This document shows positions 11,675-23,505 of a stretch of DNA of 64,000 nucleotides, one piece after another. The translations under genes were made by a program, and so were the position numbers. The notes beneath the pieces are model-generated. The model was not told the origin of the DNA, did not search any database, and saw nothing but the letters and a program-made list of their open reading frames with translations. Source of the DNA: Zea mays (lineage: Eukaryota > Streptophyta > Magnoliopsida > Poales > Poaceae); NCBI RefSeq assembly GCF_902167145.1, contig NC_050101.1, forward strand, positions 178,184,428 through 178,248,427, in the 5' to 3' direction. Each line of letters opens with the position of its first letter. Position 1 is the stretch's first letter.

Positions 11675-12935
11675 TGAAAGGGAAATGTGCCCTTGGGCCA
11701 TTTCTAAGTATTTTGGTGATTGAGTGTCAACACAAGTGCTTAGATGTGAATCAATGCCCATGGATGAACAAAGTGCAAATCTAGAGCAAAGGTATGTTTC
11801 TAAGTCTTAGTACATTGGTTTTGTGTACTAATATACTTGTCTAAGTGTTAGAAACAGAAAGAAGAAGAAAAGAAAAAGAGGTGAAAAAGGCTTGGCTGTG
11901 TACAGCCAAGACTCAGCTCAGTCTGGCACACCGGACTGTCCGGTGGTGCACCGGACAGGCTGCCTCGACCGAAGTGGCCGCCCTCGGGAATTCGCCGACG
12001 GCGTACGGCTAAAATTCACCGGACTGTCCGGTGTGCACCGGACTGTCCGGTGAGCCAACGGTCGGCCGGGCCAACGGTCGGCCGCTCGATCTGCGCAGGA
12101 CACGTGGCCGAGCCAACGGTCGGAAGGGGGCACCGGACTGTCCGGTGTGCACCGGACATGTCCGGTGCGCCAACGGCTCCCAGATCTCCAACGGTCGACT
12201 GCGCTGTTTAAGGAAGGAAATCGGGCACCGGACAGTGTCCGGTGTGCACCGGACTGTCCGGTGCGCCCGACGACAGAAGGCAAGGATGGCCTTCTGGATT
12301 TGTTCTCAACGGCTCCTAGCTGCCTTGGGGCTATAAAAGGGACCCCTAGGCGCATGGAGGAGAACACCAAGTATTCCTACAACATTCCTAAGCACCAAGA
12401 CATCGATCTCACGCATTCGTTTCATTGTGATAGCATCTAGAGCTTTTATTGAGTTGCGAACTCTTTGAGTTGTGTTGCGAGCTCTTGTTGCGACTTGTGT
12501 GCGTGTTGTTGCTCTGATCTTTTGAAGTCTTGTGTGCGTTGCTCATTTCCCCCTTTGCTCTGTGTTCTTTGTGAACTTCAATTGTAAGGGCGAGAGGCTC
12601 CAAGTTGTGGAGATTCCTCGCAAACGGGATTGAGAAAAAGCAAGCAAAACACCGTGGTATTCAAGTGGGTCTTTGGACCGCTTGAGAGGGGTTGATTGCA
12701 ACCCTCGTCCGTTGGGACGCCACAACGTGGAGTAGGCAAGCGTTGGCCTTGGCCGAACCACGGGATAAACCACTGTGTCATCTCTGTGATTGATCTCTTG
12801 TGGTATTGTGTTTTGTTGAGACTCCTTTCTAGCCACTTGGCATTCATTGTGCTAACACTTAACAAGTTTTTGTGGCTATAAGCTTAAGTTTTACAGGATC
12901 ACCTATTCACCCCCCCCCCCCTCTAGGTGCTCTCA
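11675..12935 (+). repeat. 3' LTR of A1
   Basis: This 1261 bp LTR matches the 5' LTR except for about five transitions and two small length changes. It ends ..GGTGCTCTCA and is followed by the ACTCC duplication. Its TATA box is at 12332-12338. Confidence 0.95.
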
Positions 12936-13539
12936 ACTCCGAGCCGCTCTCTATCCTTGGGGGAGAGAGCAAAGCAAAAGGCCTCCTACTTTGGTATAAT
13001 CTTCACTCTTTTAGTTATGACCAAAGGAGGAGAAAGTAATTTGAAGGGCTCTAATGACTCCGTTTTTGGCGATTCATGCCAAAGGGGGAGAAAGTATTAG
13101 CCCAAAGCAAAAGGACCGCACCACCACCAATTTCAAAAACTTAGTGTTTTCAAAGAGTATTTTTCAATTGGTATCTTATTGAGTTCAAAAGGGGGAGAAA
13201 GTAGTATTTCAATTTGAATCATCAAAACCCTCTTGAACACTAAGAGGATGATTTCATTTAGGGGGAGTTTTGTTTAGTCAAAGGAAAAGCATTTGAAACA
13301 GGGGGAGAAAATTTCAAAACTTGAAAATGCTTTGAAAATGCTTTGCAAAAACAAAACATGTGGTGCAAGCGTGGTCCAAAATGTTAAAAATGAAGAAACA
13401 ATCCATGCATATCTTGTAAGTATTTATATTGGCTTAATTCCAAGCAACCTTTGCACTTATATTATGCAAACTAGTTCAATTATGCACTTCTATATTTGCT
13501 TTGGTTTGTGTTGGCATCAATCACCAAAAAGGGGGAGAT
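12936..13539 (+). other. B1 3' internal noncoding region, right part, with repeated purine tracts
   Basis: This continues B1 after A1. It holds five GGGGGAG purine runs, near 13079, 13190, 13260, 13300 and 13526-13538. The last lies directly before the 3' LTR and is the likely polypurine tract. No gene is seen; the short open frame at 13293-13553 crosses into the LTR and lacks coding features. Confidence 0.75.
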
Positions 13540-14828
13540 TGAAAGGGAATTAGGCTTACACCTAGTTCCTATATAATTTTGGTGGTTGAATTGCCCAACA
13601 CAAATCTTTGGACTAACTAGTTTGTTCTAGTGTATAAGTTATACAGGTGCAAAAGGTTCACACTTAGCCAATAAAAAGACCAAGTATTGAGTTCAACATT
13701 AGAGCAAAGGAGCAACCGAAGGCTCCTCTGGTCTGGCGCACCGGACTGTCCGGTGTGCCACCGGACAGTGTTCGGTGCACCAGAGGACTCCAACTCCAAC
13801 TCGTCACCTTCGGGAAAATCCAGAGCCAACGCGCTATAATTCATGGGACTGTCCGGTGCTCCAACGGGACGCGGCTCTGGAAGCTCGCCAGCCTCGGGAT
13901 TTCACAAAGGCTGCTTCGCTATAATTCACCGGACATGTCCGGTGTTCACCGGACTGTCCGGTGCATCCTCGGAGCAACGTCTACTTCGCGCCAACGGCTA
14001 CCTGCAACACATTAAATGCGCGCGCAGCGCGCGCAGAGGGCAGGCGCGCCCATACCGGCGCACCGGACACTGCACAGTTCATGTCTGGTGCGCCACCGGA
14101 CATCGAGGCGGGCCCAGAAATCAGAACTCCAACGGTCAGATTCCAACGGCACTGGTGACGTGGCTGGGGCACCGGACATGTCCGGTGTGCACCGGACTGT
14201 CCGGTGCGCCATCGAACAGACAGCCTCCACCAACGGTCATGTTTGGTAGTTGGGGCTATAAATACCCCAACCACCCCCACATTCATTGCATCCAAGTTTT
14301 CCACTTCTCAACCACTTACAAGAGCTAGGCATTCAATTCTAGACACATCAAAGAGATCAAATCTTCTCCAACTCCACACAAGTCTTTAGTGATTAGCGAG
14401 AGAGATTTGCCGTGTTTTTTTGAGCTCTTGCGCTTGGATTGCTTCTTTCTTTCTCACTTGTTGTTGTGATCAAAACTCCATTGTAATCAAGGCAAGAGGC
14501 ACCAATTGTGTGGTGGCCCTTGCGGGGAAGTTTTGTTCCCGGCTTTGATTTGAGAAGAGAAGCTCACTCGGTCCAAGGGACCGTTTGAGAGAGGGAAGGG
14601 TTGAAAGAGACCCGGCCTTTGTGGCCTCCTCAACGGGGAGTAGGTTTGAGAGAACCGAACCTCGGTAAAACAAATCCGCGTGTCTCACTTGCTTATTCGC
14701 TTGCGATTTGTTTTCACGCCCTCTCTCGGACTCGTTTATATTTCTAACGCTAACCCGGCTTGTAGTTGTGTTTATTTTTGAGAATTTCAGTTTCGCCCTA
14801 TTCACCCCCCCCCTCTAGGCGACTATCA
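13540..14828 (+). repeat. 3' LTR of B1
   Basis: This 1289 bp LTR starts TGAAAGGGAATTAGGC and ends CTAGGCGACTATCA; related copies end in CTTTCA. It has a TATA box TATAAATA at 14257-14264 and CACCGGAC palindromes near 13738, 13928, 13948, 14170 and 14190. B2 pol sequence follows immediately. Confidence 0.93.
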
Positions 14829-17700
14829 ACAATATACTCGGCTTCGGCGGTTGAAAGAGCCACAAAATTTTGCTTCTTTGAAGCCCAAGACACCAGAGAT
14901 CTTCCCAAGAACTGGCAAGTCCCCGATGTGCTCTTTCTATTAATTTTACACCCTGCCCAATCGGCATCGGAATAACCAATTCAATCAAATGTGGATCCCC
15001 TGGGGTACCAAAGGCCAAACTTAGGAGTATAAACTAAATATCTCAAGATTCGTTTTACGGCCCTAAGGTGAGCTTCCTTAGGATCGGCTTGGAATCTTGC
15101 ACACATGCATACGGAAAGCATAATATCCGGTCGTGAAGCACATACATAGAGTAAAGAACCTATCATCGACCGGTATACCTTTTGATCTACGGATTTACCT
15201 CCCGTGTCGAGGTCGAGATACCCATTGGTTTCCATGGGTGTCTTGATGGGCTTGGCGTCCTTCATCCCAAACTTGGTTAGAATGTCTTGAATGTACTTTG
15301 TTTGGCTAATGAAGGTGCCCTCTTGGAGTTGCTTCACTTGAAATCTTAAGAAATACTTCAACCCCCCATCATAGACATCTCGAATTTCTGTGTCATGATC
15401 CTACTAAACTCTTCACATGTAGATTCGTTAGTAGACCCAAATATGATATCATCAACATAAATTTGGCATACGAACAAATCATTTTCAAGTGTTTTAGTAA
15501 AGAGTGTAGGATCAGCTTTTCCGACTTTGAATCCATTAGCAATAAGAAAATCTCTTAGGCATTCATACCATGCTCTTGGGGCTTGCTTGAGCCCATAAAG
15601 CGCCTTAGAGAGTCTATAAACATGGTTAGGATACTCACTGTCTTCAAAGCCGGGAGGTTGTTCAACATAGACCTCTTCCTTGATAGGTCCATTGAGGAAG
15701 GCACTCTTCACGTCCATTTGATAAAGCTTAAAGCCATGGTAAGTAGCATAGGCAAGTAAAATGCGAATTGATTCAAGCCTAGCTACGGGTGCATAGGTTT
15801 CACCGAAGTCCAAACCTTCGACTTGTGAATATCCCTTGGCCACAAGTCGGGCTTTGTTCCTTGTCACCACACCATGCTCGTCTTGTTTGTTGCGGAAGAC
15901 CCACTTGGTTCCTACAACATTTTGGTTAGGACGTGAAACTAAATGCCATACCTCATTCCTCGTGAAGTTGTTGAGCTCCTTTTGCATCGCCATCACCCAA
16001 TCCGAATCTTGGAGTGCTTCCTCTACCCTGTGTGGCTCAATAAAGGAAACAAAAGAGTAATGCTCACAAAAATGTGCAACACGAGATCTAGTGGTTACCC
16101 CCTTATGAATGTCGCCGAGGATGGTGTTCACGGGGTGATCTCGTTGGATTGCTTGGTGGACTCTTGGGTGTGGCGGCCTTGCAACTTTCTCATCCTCCTT
16201 GTCTTGATCATTTGCATCTCCCCCTTGATCATTGCCGTCGTCTTGAGGTGGCTCATCTTCTTGATCTTCTTCTTCATCATCTTGAGCTTCATCCTCATCT
16301 TGAGTTGGTGGAGATCCTTGCATGGAGGAGGATGGTTGATCTTGTGCTTGAATGGGCTCTTCGGATTCCTTAGGACACACATCCCCAATGGACATGTTCC
16401 TTAGCGCGATGCACGGAGCCTCTTCATCATCTAATTCATCAAGATCAACTTGCTCCACTTGGGAGCCGTTAGTCTCATCAAACACAATGTCACAAGAGAC
16501 TTCAACTAGTCCAGTGGACTTGTTAAAGACTCTATATGCCCTTGTGTTTGAATCATATCCTAGTAAAAAGCCTTCTACAACCTTAGGAGCAAATTTGGAC
16601 TTTCTACCTCTTTTAACAAGTATGAAACATTTGCTACCAAAGACTCTAAAATAAGAAACATTGGGCTTTTACCGGTGAGGAGTTCGTAAGATGTCTTCTT
16701 GAGGATTCGATGTAGATACAATCGGTTGATGGCGTAGCAAGCGGTGTTGACCGCCTCGGCCCAAAACCGATCCGAAGTCTTGTACTCATCAAGCATGGTT
16801 CTTGCCATGTCCAATAGAGTTCTATTTTTCCTCTCCACTACACCATTTTGTTGTGGCGTGTAGGGAGAAGAGAACTCATGCTTGATGCCCTCCTCCTCAA
16901 GGAAGCCTTCGATTTACGAATTCTTGAACTCTGTCCCATTATCGCTTCTAATTTTCTTGATCCTTAAGCCAAACTCATTTTGAGCTCGTCTCAAGAATCC
17001 CTTTAAGGTCTCTTAGGTTTGAGATTTTTCCTGTAAAAAGAATACCTAAGTGAAGCGAGAATAGTCATCCACAATAACAAGACAGTACTTACTCCCGTCG
17101 ATGCTTATGTAAGCGATCGGGCCGAATAGGTCCATGTGGATGATGAATGCCAACTTGCTTCCCGGCTTGGCATGCGCTACAAATCCTGTCTTTCTCAAAA
17201 TGAACATTTGTTAGTCCTAAAATGTGTTCTCCCTTTAGAAGCTTGTGAAGATTCTTCATCCCAACATGTGCTAGTCGGCAATGCCAGAGCCAGCCCATGT
17301 TAGTCTTAGCAATTAAGCAAGTGTCGAGTTCAGCCCTATTGAAATCAACTAGGTATAGCTGACCCTCTAACACTCTCTTAAATGCTACTGAATCATCACT
17401 TCTTCTAAAGACAGTGACACCTACATCAGTAAATAGACAGTTGTAGCCCATTTTGCATAGTTGAGAAACAGAAAGCAATCTGTAGTCTAAAGAATCCATA
17501 AGAAAAACATTGGAAATAGAATGGTTAGGTGATATAGCAATTTTACCAAAACCTTTGACCAAACCTTGATTTCCATCCCCGAATGTGATAGCTCGTTGGG
17601 TATCTTGGTTTTTCTCGTAGGAGAACATCTTTTTCTCCCCTGTCATGTGGTTTGTGCACCCGCTATCGATGATCCAACTTGAGCCCCCGGATGCATAAAC
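14829..17700 (-). pseudogene. pol: Pol of B2, decayed, 3' end missing
   Basis: This reads from the protease (17700) to mid RNase H (14829). The YVDD box and most reverse transcriptase text are still recognisable. Lesions against B1/B4 are TGG-to-TAG at 17046-17048, CAA-to-TAA at 17013-17015 and at 16914-16916, and TTA-to-TGA at 14981-14983. One base is lost from an A run at 16667-16670 and one from a G run near 15361-15367. About 44 bp is missing at 17133-17138, between the integrase zinc finger and first catalytic Asp. It cannot encode a working polyprotein. Confidence 0.92.
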
Positions 17701-17713
17701 CTACAAAACAAAT

Positions 17714-20347
17714 TTAGTTCTTGTTTTTAGGTACCCAAACAGTTTTGGGTCCTTTGACATTAGATACAAGAACTTTGGGTACCCAAACACAAGTCTTTGA
17801 TCCCTTGTGTTTGTCCCCAACATACTTGGCAACTACTTTGCCGGATTTGTTAGTCAAAACATAAGATGCATCAAAAGTCTTAAATGAAATGCTTGGTTCA
17901 TTTGATGCACTAGAAGTTTTCTTCTTAGGCAATTTAGCACGAGTTGATTGCCTAGAACTAGATGTCTCACCCTTATACATAAAAGCATGATTAGGGCCAG
18001 AGTGAGACTTCCTAGAGTGAATTCTCCTAATCTTATGCCCGGGATAACCGGCAGGGTACAAAATGTAACCCTCGTTATCCTGAGGCATGGGAGCCTTGCC
18101 CTTAACAAAGTTAGATAATTTTTTAGGAGGGGCATTAAGTTTGACATTGTCTCCCTTTTGGAAGCCAATGCCATCCTTGATGCCAGGGCGTCTCCCACTA
18201 TAAAGCATACTACGAGCAAATTTAAATTTTTCATTTTCTAGTTTATGCTCAGCAATTTTAGCATCTAATTTTGCTATATGATCATTTTGTTGTTTAATTA
18301 AAACCATGTGATCATGAATAGCATCAATGTCAACATCTCTACATCTAGTGCAAATAGAAACATACTCAATGGTAGATGTAGAGGGTTTGCAAGTTTTTAA
18401 TTCAACAATCTTAGCATGTAAAATATCATTTTCACTTCTAAGATCGGAAATGGAAGTATTGCAAACATCTAAGTCTTTAGCCTTAGCAATCAATTTTTCA
18501 TTTTCAAATCTATGGCTAGCAAGAGAGACATTTAATTTTTCAATCTTAGCAATAGAAATAGCATGATCATTTCTAAGATTGGCATACGAATCATCACAAA
18601 CATTTGAATCAACCTTAGCAATTAATCTAGCATTTTCATTTCTAAGGTTGGCAATCAAATCATGACAAGTACTTAGCTCACTAGTTAATTTTTCGCATTT
18701 TTCCATTTCTAGTGCATAAGCATTTTTAACCTTAACATGTTTCTTATTTTCCTTAATTAGGAAGTCCTCTTGGCTATCCAAGAGTTCATCCTTATCATGA
18801 ATAGCGCTAATCAATTCATTTAACTTTTCTTTTTGTTCCATGTTAAGGTTGGCAAAAAGAGTAAACAAATTATCCTCCTCATTACTAGAATTGTCTTCAT
18901 CACTAGAGGATGCATATTTAGTGGAGTATTTAGATTTAACCTTCTTCCTTTTGCCGTCCTTTGCCATGAGGCACTTGTGGCCGATGTTGGGGAAGAGGAG
19001 TCCCTTGTTGACGGCGATGTTGGCGGCGTCCTCGTCAGAGGAGGAGTCGGTGGAGCTCTCATCGGATTCCCACTACCAGCAAACATGGGCATCGCCGCCC
19101 TTCTTCTTGTGGTACCTCTTCTTCTCCTTTCTTCTCCCCTTCTTGTCGTCGCCCCTGTCACTGTCACTAGATATAGGACATTTTGCAATAAAGTGATCGG
19201 GCTTACCACACTTGTAGCAAACCTTCTTGGAGCGGGGCTTGTAGTCCTTCCCCCTCCTTTTCTTGAGGATTTGTCGAAAGCTTTTGATGATTAAAGCCAT
19301 CTCCTCATTGTCGAGCTTTGAGGCGTCGATGGGGAGCCTACTTGGTGTAGACTCTTCCTTCTTCTCCTCCGTTGCCTTGAATGCGATGGGTTGTGCCTCG
19401 GGCGTGGAGGAGGTGCCTTGCTCGATGATTTTCTTTGAGCCTTTAATCATTAGCTCAAAGCTCACAAACTTCCCTATAACTTCCTCGGGAGACATTAGCT
19501 TGTATCTAGGATCACCTCGAATTAATTGAACTTGCGCAGGGTTAAGAAAAACGAGGGATCTAAGAATAACCTTGACCATCTCATGGTCATCCCATTTTGT
19601 GCTCCTGAGGTTGCGCACTTGGTTCACCAAGGTCTTCAAGCGGTTGTACATGGCTTGCGGATCCTCTCCTTGGTGAAGCATGAAGCGACCGAGCTCCCCC
19701 TCGATCGTCTCCCGCTTGGTGATCTTGGTCACCTCGTCTCCTTCGTGTGCGGTCTTGAGAACGTCCCAAATTTCCTTTGTGCTCTTCAACCCTTGCACTT
19801 TATTATACTCCTCTCGACTTAGAGAGGCGAGGAGTATAGTAGTGGCTTAGGAGTTGAAGTGGTGGATTTGGGCCACTTCATCAGAATCGTAGTCCTCATC
19901 CCCTACGGATGGTACCTGTACACCAAACTCAACAACATTCCAAATGCTTATGTGGAGTGAGGTTAGATGATGCCTCATTTTGTCACTCCACATATTATAA
20001 TCTTCACCGTAAAAAACCGGTGGTTTGCCTAATGGAACGGAGAGTAAAGGAGTACGCTTTGAAATACGAGGGTAGTGTAGGGGAATCTTACTATACTTCT
20101 TGCGCTCATGGCGCTTAGAAGTTATGGACGGCGCGTCGGAGCCAGAGGTGGATGGCGATGAAGAGTCGGTCTCGTAGTAGACCACCTTCCTCATCTTCTT
20201 TTTCTTGTCGCCACTCCGATGCGACTTGTGGGAAGAGGATTCCTTCTCCTTCCCTTTGTTGCGGGACTCTCCCGATGGAGCCTTCCCAAGGCTTGTAGCG
20301 GGCTTGTCGCCGGTCACCATCTCCTTCTTGGCGTGATCTCCCGACAT
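17714..20347 (-). pseudogene. gag: Gag of B2 with two in-frame stops
   Basis: The ATG at 20347 opens MSGDHAKKEM and the frame ends at 17714. It stays in phase but has TAA at 19847-19849 (others have CAA) and TAG at 19073-19075 (others have GAG). The capsid domain lies around GEDYNMW, the knuckle CYKCGKPDHFIAKC at about 19195-19236, a long coiled-coil stretch at 18200-18900, and the basic tail at 17720-18200. The knuckle has Asp where B4 has Gly. It supplies the complete family B Gag layout that B1, B3 and B4 show only in part. Confidence 0.92.
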
Positions 20348-20381
20348 CACTTCGAGCGGTTAGGCTCTAATGAAGCACCGG

Positions 20382-20393
20382 GCTCTGATACCA
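20382..20393 (-). other. Primer binding site of B2
   Basis: On the minus strand this reads TGGTATCAGAGC, two bases after the LTR end, as in A1 and B4. Confidence 0.92.
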
Positions 20394-20395
20394 AT

Positions 20396-21141
20396 TGAAA
20401 GTCGCCTAGAGGGGGGTGAATAGGGTGAAACCGAAATTTACAAAGTTAATCACAACTACAAGCCGGGTTAGCGTTAGAAATATATGCGAGTCCGAGAGAG
20501 TGGGTGAAAAACAAATCGCAAGCAAATAAAGAGTGAGACACAAGGATTTGTTTTACCGAGGTTCGGTTCTTGCAAACCTACTCCCCGTTGAGGTGGTCAC
20601 AAAGACCGGGTCTCTTTCAACCCTTTCCCTCTCTCAAATGGTCACTTAGACCGAGTGAGCTTCTCTTCTCAATCACACGGGACACTAAGTCCCCACAAGG
20701 ATCACCACACAATTGGTGTCTCTTGCCTCGGTTACAATTGGGATTGTCACAAGAAAGAATGAGAAAGAAAAGAAGCAATCCAAGCGCAAGAGCTTAAATG
20801 AACACAAATGTCGCTCTCTCTAGTCACTATTTGATTTGGAGTGATTCCGGACTTGGGAGAGGATTTGATCTCTTTGGTTGTGTCTAGAATTGAATGCTAT
20901 AGCTCTTGTAATGTGTTGGATGTTGGAAAACTTGGATGCTATTGAATGTGGGGTGGTTGAGGTATTTATAGCCCCAACCACCAAACTAGCCGTTTGGTGG
21001 AGGCTGCTGTCGACGGGCGCACCGGACAGTCCGGTTTGCAACCGGACACTGTCCGGTGCGCCAGCCACGTCACCCGGCCATTAGGGTTCGACCGTTGGAG
21101 CTCTGACTGGTGGGGCCTCTGGGATGTTCGGTGGTGCACCG
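20396..21141 (-). repeat. 5' LTR of B2, 3' portion only (746 bp)
   Basis: On the minus strand it ends CTAGGCGACTTTCA. It aligns with the B3 LTR at 27194-28509 up to about GGTGCACCG, where TGTAAGACC begins. A TATA box lies at 20963-20970 (minus strand). The missing upstream part should lie beyond the nested material to the right, outside the window. Confidence 0.88.
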
Positions 21142-22003
21142 TGTAAGACCTCAAGTGTTACTTAGGGTTTTCACTTAAGACTACACAAGCCAAGCCCATC
21201 ATCACATGTGGTTGAAATAGAGCAAAGCACCTCAAACTTGGAACTCAAGGTCCTAAGCAAGTGAAACCCATCTTAGATATCATATCCTAACTTATCATGC
21301 ACATCTAATGGGGAGATTTGCCCAAACCCAAATTCAAACCCCTTTGGACAAGTGAAGCACTATAAGTGAGTGTGACCAAAAGGTTATGAAAACCCCATGA
21401 TCATGACTTGGGCCATTTATAAAAGTTGTAGTACCCTTAATACCCTACAAATAATAGTAAGAAAGTGACCCAAAAAGAATTCAGAAAAGCCCCAAAAGGT
21501 TCACCAAAGGGTTGAGCACAAAAGAAAAATCAGGATTTTTCTAAGTCCAAAACCAACCCTTGGCCAAAGATCACACATGTTCACCCTCATTCAAACTTCA
21601 AAACAATTCGACCCAATTGACAAAGTGACGCCAAATTACCTCTAAAATGCCCTGGAGAAAGTTGACCCCTACCCTAAGTCGTTTGACACGACTTGGCATA
21701 GCTTTTGTCCTGGTTTGGACAGCTATGACATAGGCAACTTCTCACCCCTCTATCTCCCTACCCCGACCGTATCTTGGTTTGGAACTCACATAAAAAAGGT
21801 AGGATATGGAGCAGGGAAGAGACCGTACACAGTGGTTTTGCCAAGATATGCACGCTAAGGTGCTCAAATCCGCCGTTGAACCATGGCAGAAGCAAGCTCC
21901 CACGTGTTTGACGCGGGCTGACACTCGGGGGCGCGCTCAGAGCACGCCCGTGCACGAACACCCGCGCGCCCGCGGCCGCCCGTGACCACGCCCGCGCTAC
22001 GGC

Positions 22004-22010
22004 TATAAAG
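22004..22010 (+). promoter_or_regulatory. Candidate TATA box of the long LTR
   Basis: GGCTATAAAGCCC lies in a GC-rich stretch about 860 bp into the LTR. No other promoter evidence is visible. Confidence 0.45.
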
Positions 22011-22467
22011 CCCGTCCCAGAGCCCGGCTATCTTCCCCGTTGCATCCTTTGCCCCGTGCCAAACTCCCCGGAGCTCGCCCATAGCTCCGGCGACCTCCCC
22101 GCGACCCGCCAGAGCCGCCCGAGGGCAACCATCGTGGCCAACCCCTTTCCCACCCTCCTCCGCTCGATCCAAGCCCTTGGATAGCTCCCCTGGGAGGCCG
22201 TGAAGCTTGCATGAGCTTGAACCAAGGACCCGCGCCACCAGAATAGCGCAATCGTGCTCGCCGGAGTTCAGAACCCCGCCGGAGCACGTGGACCGGGTAA
22301 GCCTCTGCACCATTTCCCAATTCGTTGCGCGCATGGCCTCTACATCACCTCGTGGAGCTCCTCGTACACTTTATTGAACTATACCGTCGTGGTTTGGCCG
22401 GAACAGGAGCCGCTGACGACCCCCGGCGCCTGTGCTCGTGGCCAGGGTAGCTCCGACCACCTCCGAC

Positions 22468-22489
22468 CACTATACCATGTCACAAAATT
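22468..22489 (+). repeat. Left terminal inverted repeat of the CACTA element
   Basis: It begins CACTATACCATGTCACAA and pairs with 25142-25163, with mismatches at positions 6, 13 and 19. Confidence 0.88.
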
Positions 22490-22700
22490 AGCGGCAAACA
22501 TCTGTCGGTAAAAATAGGTTTTTGGCGACAGCTAGTCTGTCGCAACATATTACCATCACAGTATCCGTCGGTATTTAGTATTTTTGTGTCAAATAAACTG
22601 TCGGCAAAAATGTTGAGCTATTGTGATAGACTATTTGTCGGTATAAATGATTAATCGTGACACAACGTCTGTCGGAAACAAATTGCATCGGATCATTTGT
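22490..22700. repeat. Left subterminal repeats of the CACTA element
   Basis: Several copies of a short motif (CTGTCGGTA, CTGTCGCAA, CCGTCGGTA, TGTCGGCAA) occur. Subterminal arrays of this kind are transposase binding sites in CACTA elements. Confidence 0.75.
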
Positions 22701-23223
22701 CGGCAATAATTGGGTTAGGACTTATAATTAAAAAAAGACCAACAGATCGATCTGTGGACTGACGCGCGTGCTGACCGACTGATCTGTGGACCCACCTGGC
22801 GGCGCTCTAGAGGCAACTTGATACATGATGATGGTAAATGACTAAAATGGTGGATTCATTCTCGACGAGGATTGCAAATTCAAGACATCCATAGACGTGA
22901 GCCTTTTTTTCCTTCTCGTCGCAATAGAATAAGAAGAAGACCGTGTACTGTACATTGACAGAGACGTTTGATTTGAAAGCAGCTCCATATTTAATTAAGA
23001 AAAGAAAACAGGTGAACAGCAAACAAAAGAGAAGGCAAAAAAATGGAAAACCAAACGGATGGGTTCATAATTGTATTTGACCCAGATATGGAATGTAGCA
23101 ACAGCCCATCAAAACGGGCCTGACTCCTCACCACACACCTAGCCCAAATTGTCCCCGAGGTCCGCACCACCGAAGCCCCGAGAAACCCTAGGCACTAGGA
23201 CCAGGAGGGCGCGCCGTGCAGCC

Positions 23224-23505
23224 ATGGCGAAGAACCGGAACAAGAAGAACAGGGCCAAGAGCGGCGGCCTCGCCACCATGGACACCTCTGAGGGCGGCCC
23301 CGCCACATCCACTGCCGCAGACGTCCCACAACGTACTTTCCCCCTTTCAATTTCTTTTATTTCTTACGGGTGTTTTTTGTGTTCGCCGCCTTTTGGCTTC
23401 TACGATGGCTCGGTTCATGATATTTTGTTCTTTGTCTGGCAGCAATGGATACGTCCGAGGGAAAGCAGCCATCGTCACCACCGCGGCGCTCGGTTCGATC
23501 AACAA
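23224..23505 (+). pseudogene. Captured two-exon fragment of a plant gene (MAKNRNKKNRAK..., small Lys-rich protein)
   Basis: The ATG at 23224 follows a leader with GAAACCCTAGGC, a common plant 5' UTR motif. Exon 1 (23224-23332) encodes MAKNRNKKNRAK..MDTSEGG..DVPQ and stops at a GTACTT donor. A ~110 bp T-rich intron ends TCTGGCAG. Exon 2 (23443-23505) continues in frame with MDTSEGKQPSSPP and stops at a GTAAGC donor. Repeated MDTSEG and a basic start resemble an uncharacterised conserved plant protein I half recognise (MAKSRNK...). The Lys-rich C-terminal half is not visible; a possible later exon follows TTGTAG near 24498. It is probably a transduplicated fragment, and whether it is transcribed is unknown. 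Confidence 0.55.

Larger units (their letters stand above)
3991..12935 (+). mobile_element. Ty1/copia element A1 (Opie/Ji group), complete, nested in B1
   Basis: This is a full-length 8945 bp element bounded by TGAAAGGG...CTCTCA LTRs, with a perfect 5 bp duplication ACTCC at 3986-3990 and 12936-12940. The order is 5' LTR, PBS, gag, pol, ~0.8 kb noncoding region with purine tracts, 3' LTR. By eye the LTRs differ by 5 transitions plus a 4 bp and a 2 bp length change. At the commonly used rate for grass LTRs (1.3e-8 per site per year) that suggests roughly 0.15 My. Pol is intact; gag has one stop. Confidence 0.95.
1..14828 (+). mobile_element. Ty1/copia element B1 (Opie/Ji group), 5' end outside window, interrupted by A1
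   Basis: The order gag end, pol, 3' untranslated region, purine tract and 3' LTR is that of a plant copia element of the Opie/Ji (Maximus/SIRE-like) group. Its own sequence is 1-3990 and 12936-14828; A1 fills the gap, flanked by ACTCC on both sides. The 3' LTR ends inside the oppositely oriented pol of B2, so B1 appears to have inserted into B2. The expected 5 bp duplication next to the LTR is ACAAT (14829-14833); its partner lies outside the window. Confidence 0.9.
14829..21141 (-). mobile_element. Ty1/copia element B2 (family B), decayed, truncated at both ends by later insertions
   Basis: Read on the minus strand it has a 5' LTR fragment, PBS, gag and pol. Pol is cut in RNase H by the B1 insertion and the LTR is cut by the Tekay-like insertion. 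It carries at least six stops, two 1 bp deletions and a 44 bp deletion. This is the most damage of any element here and fits its place as the oldest visible host. Confidence 0.92.

Noticed and set aside
13738..14210. Regularly looking palindromic repeats that could suggest CRISPR
   Set aside because: Spacing is irregular, spacers are repeated LTR text, and the context is a plant retrotransposon.
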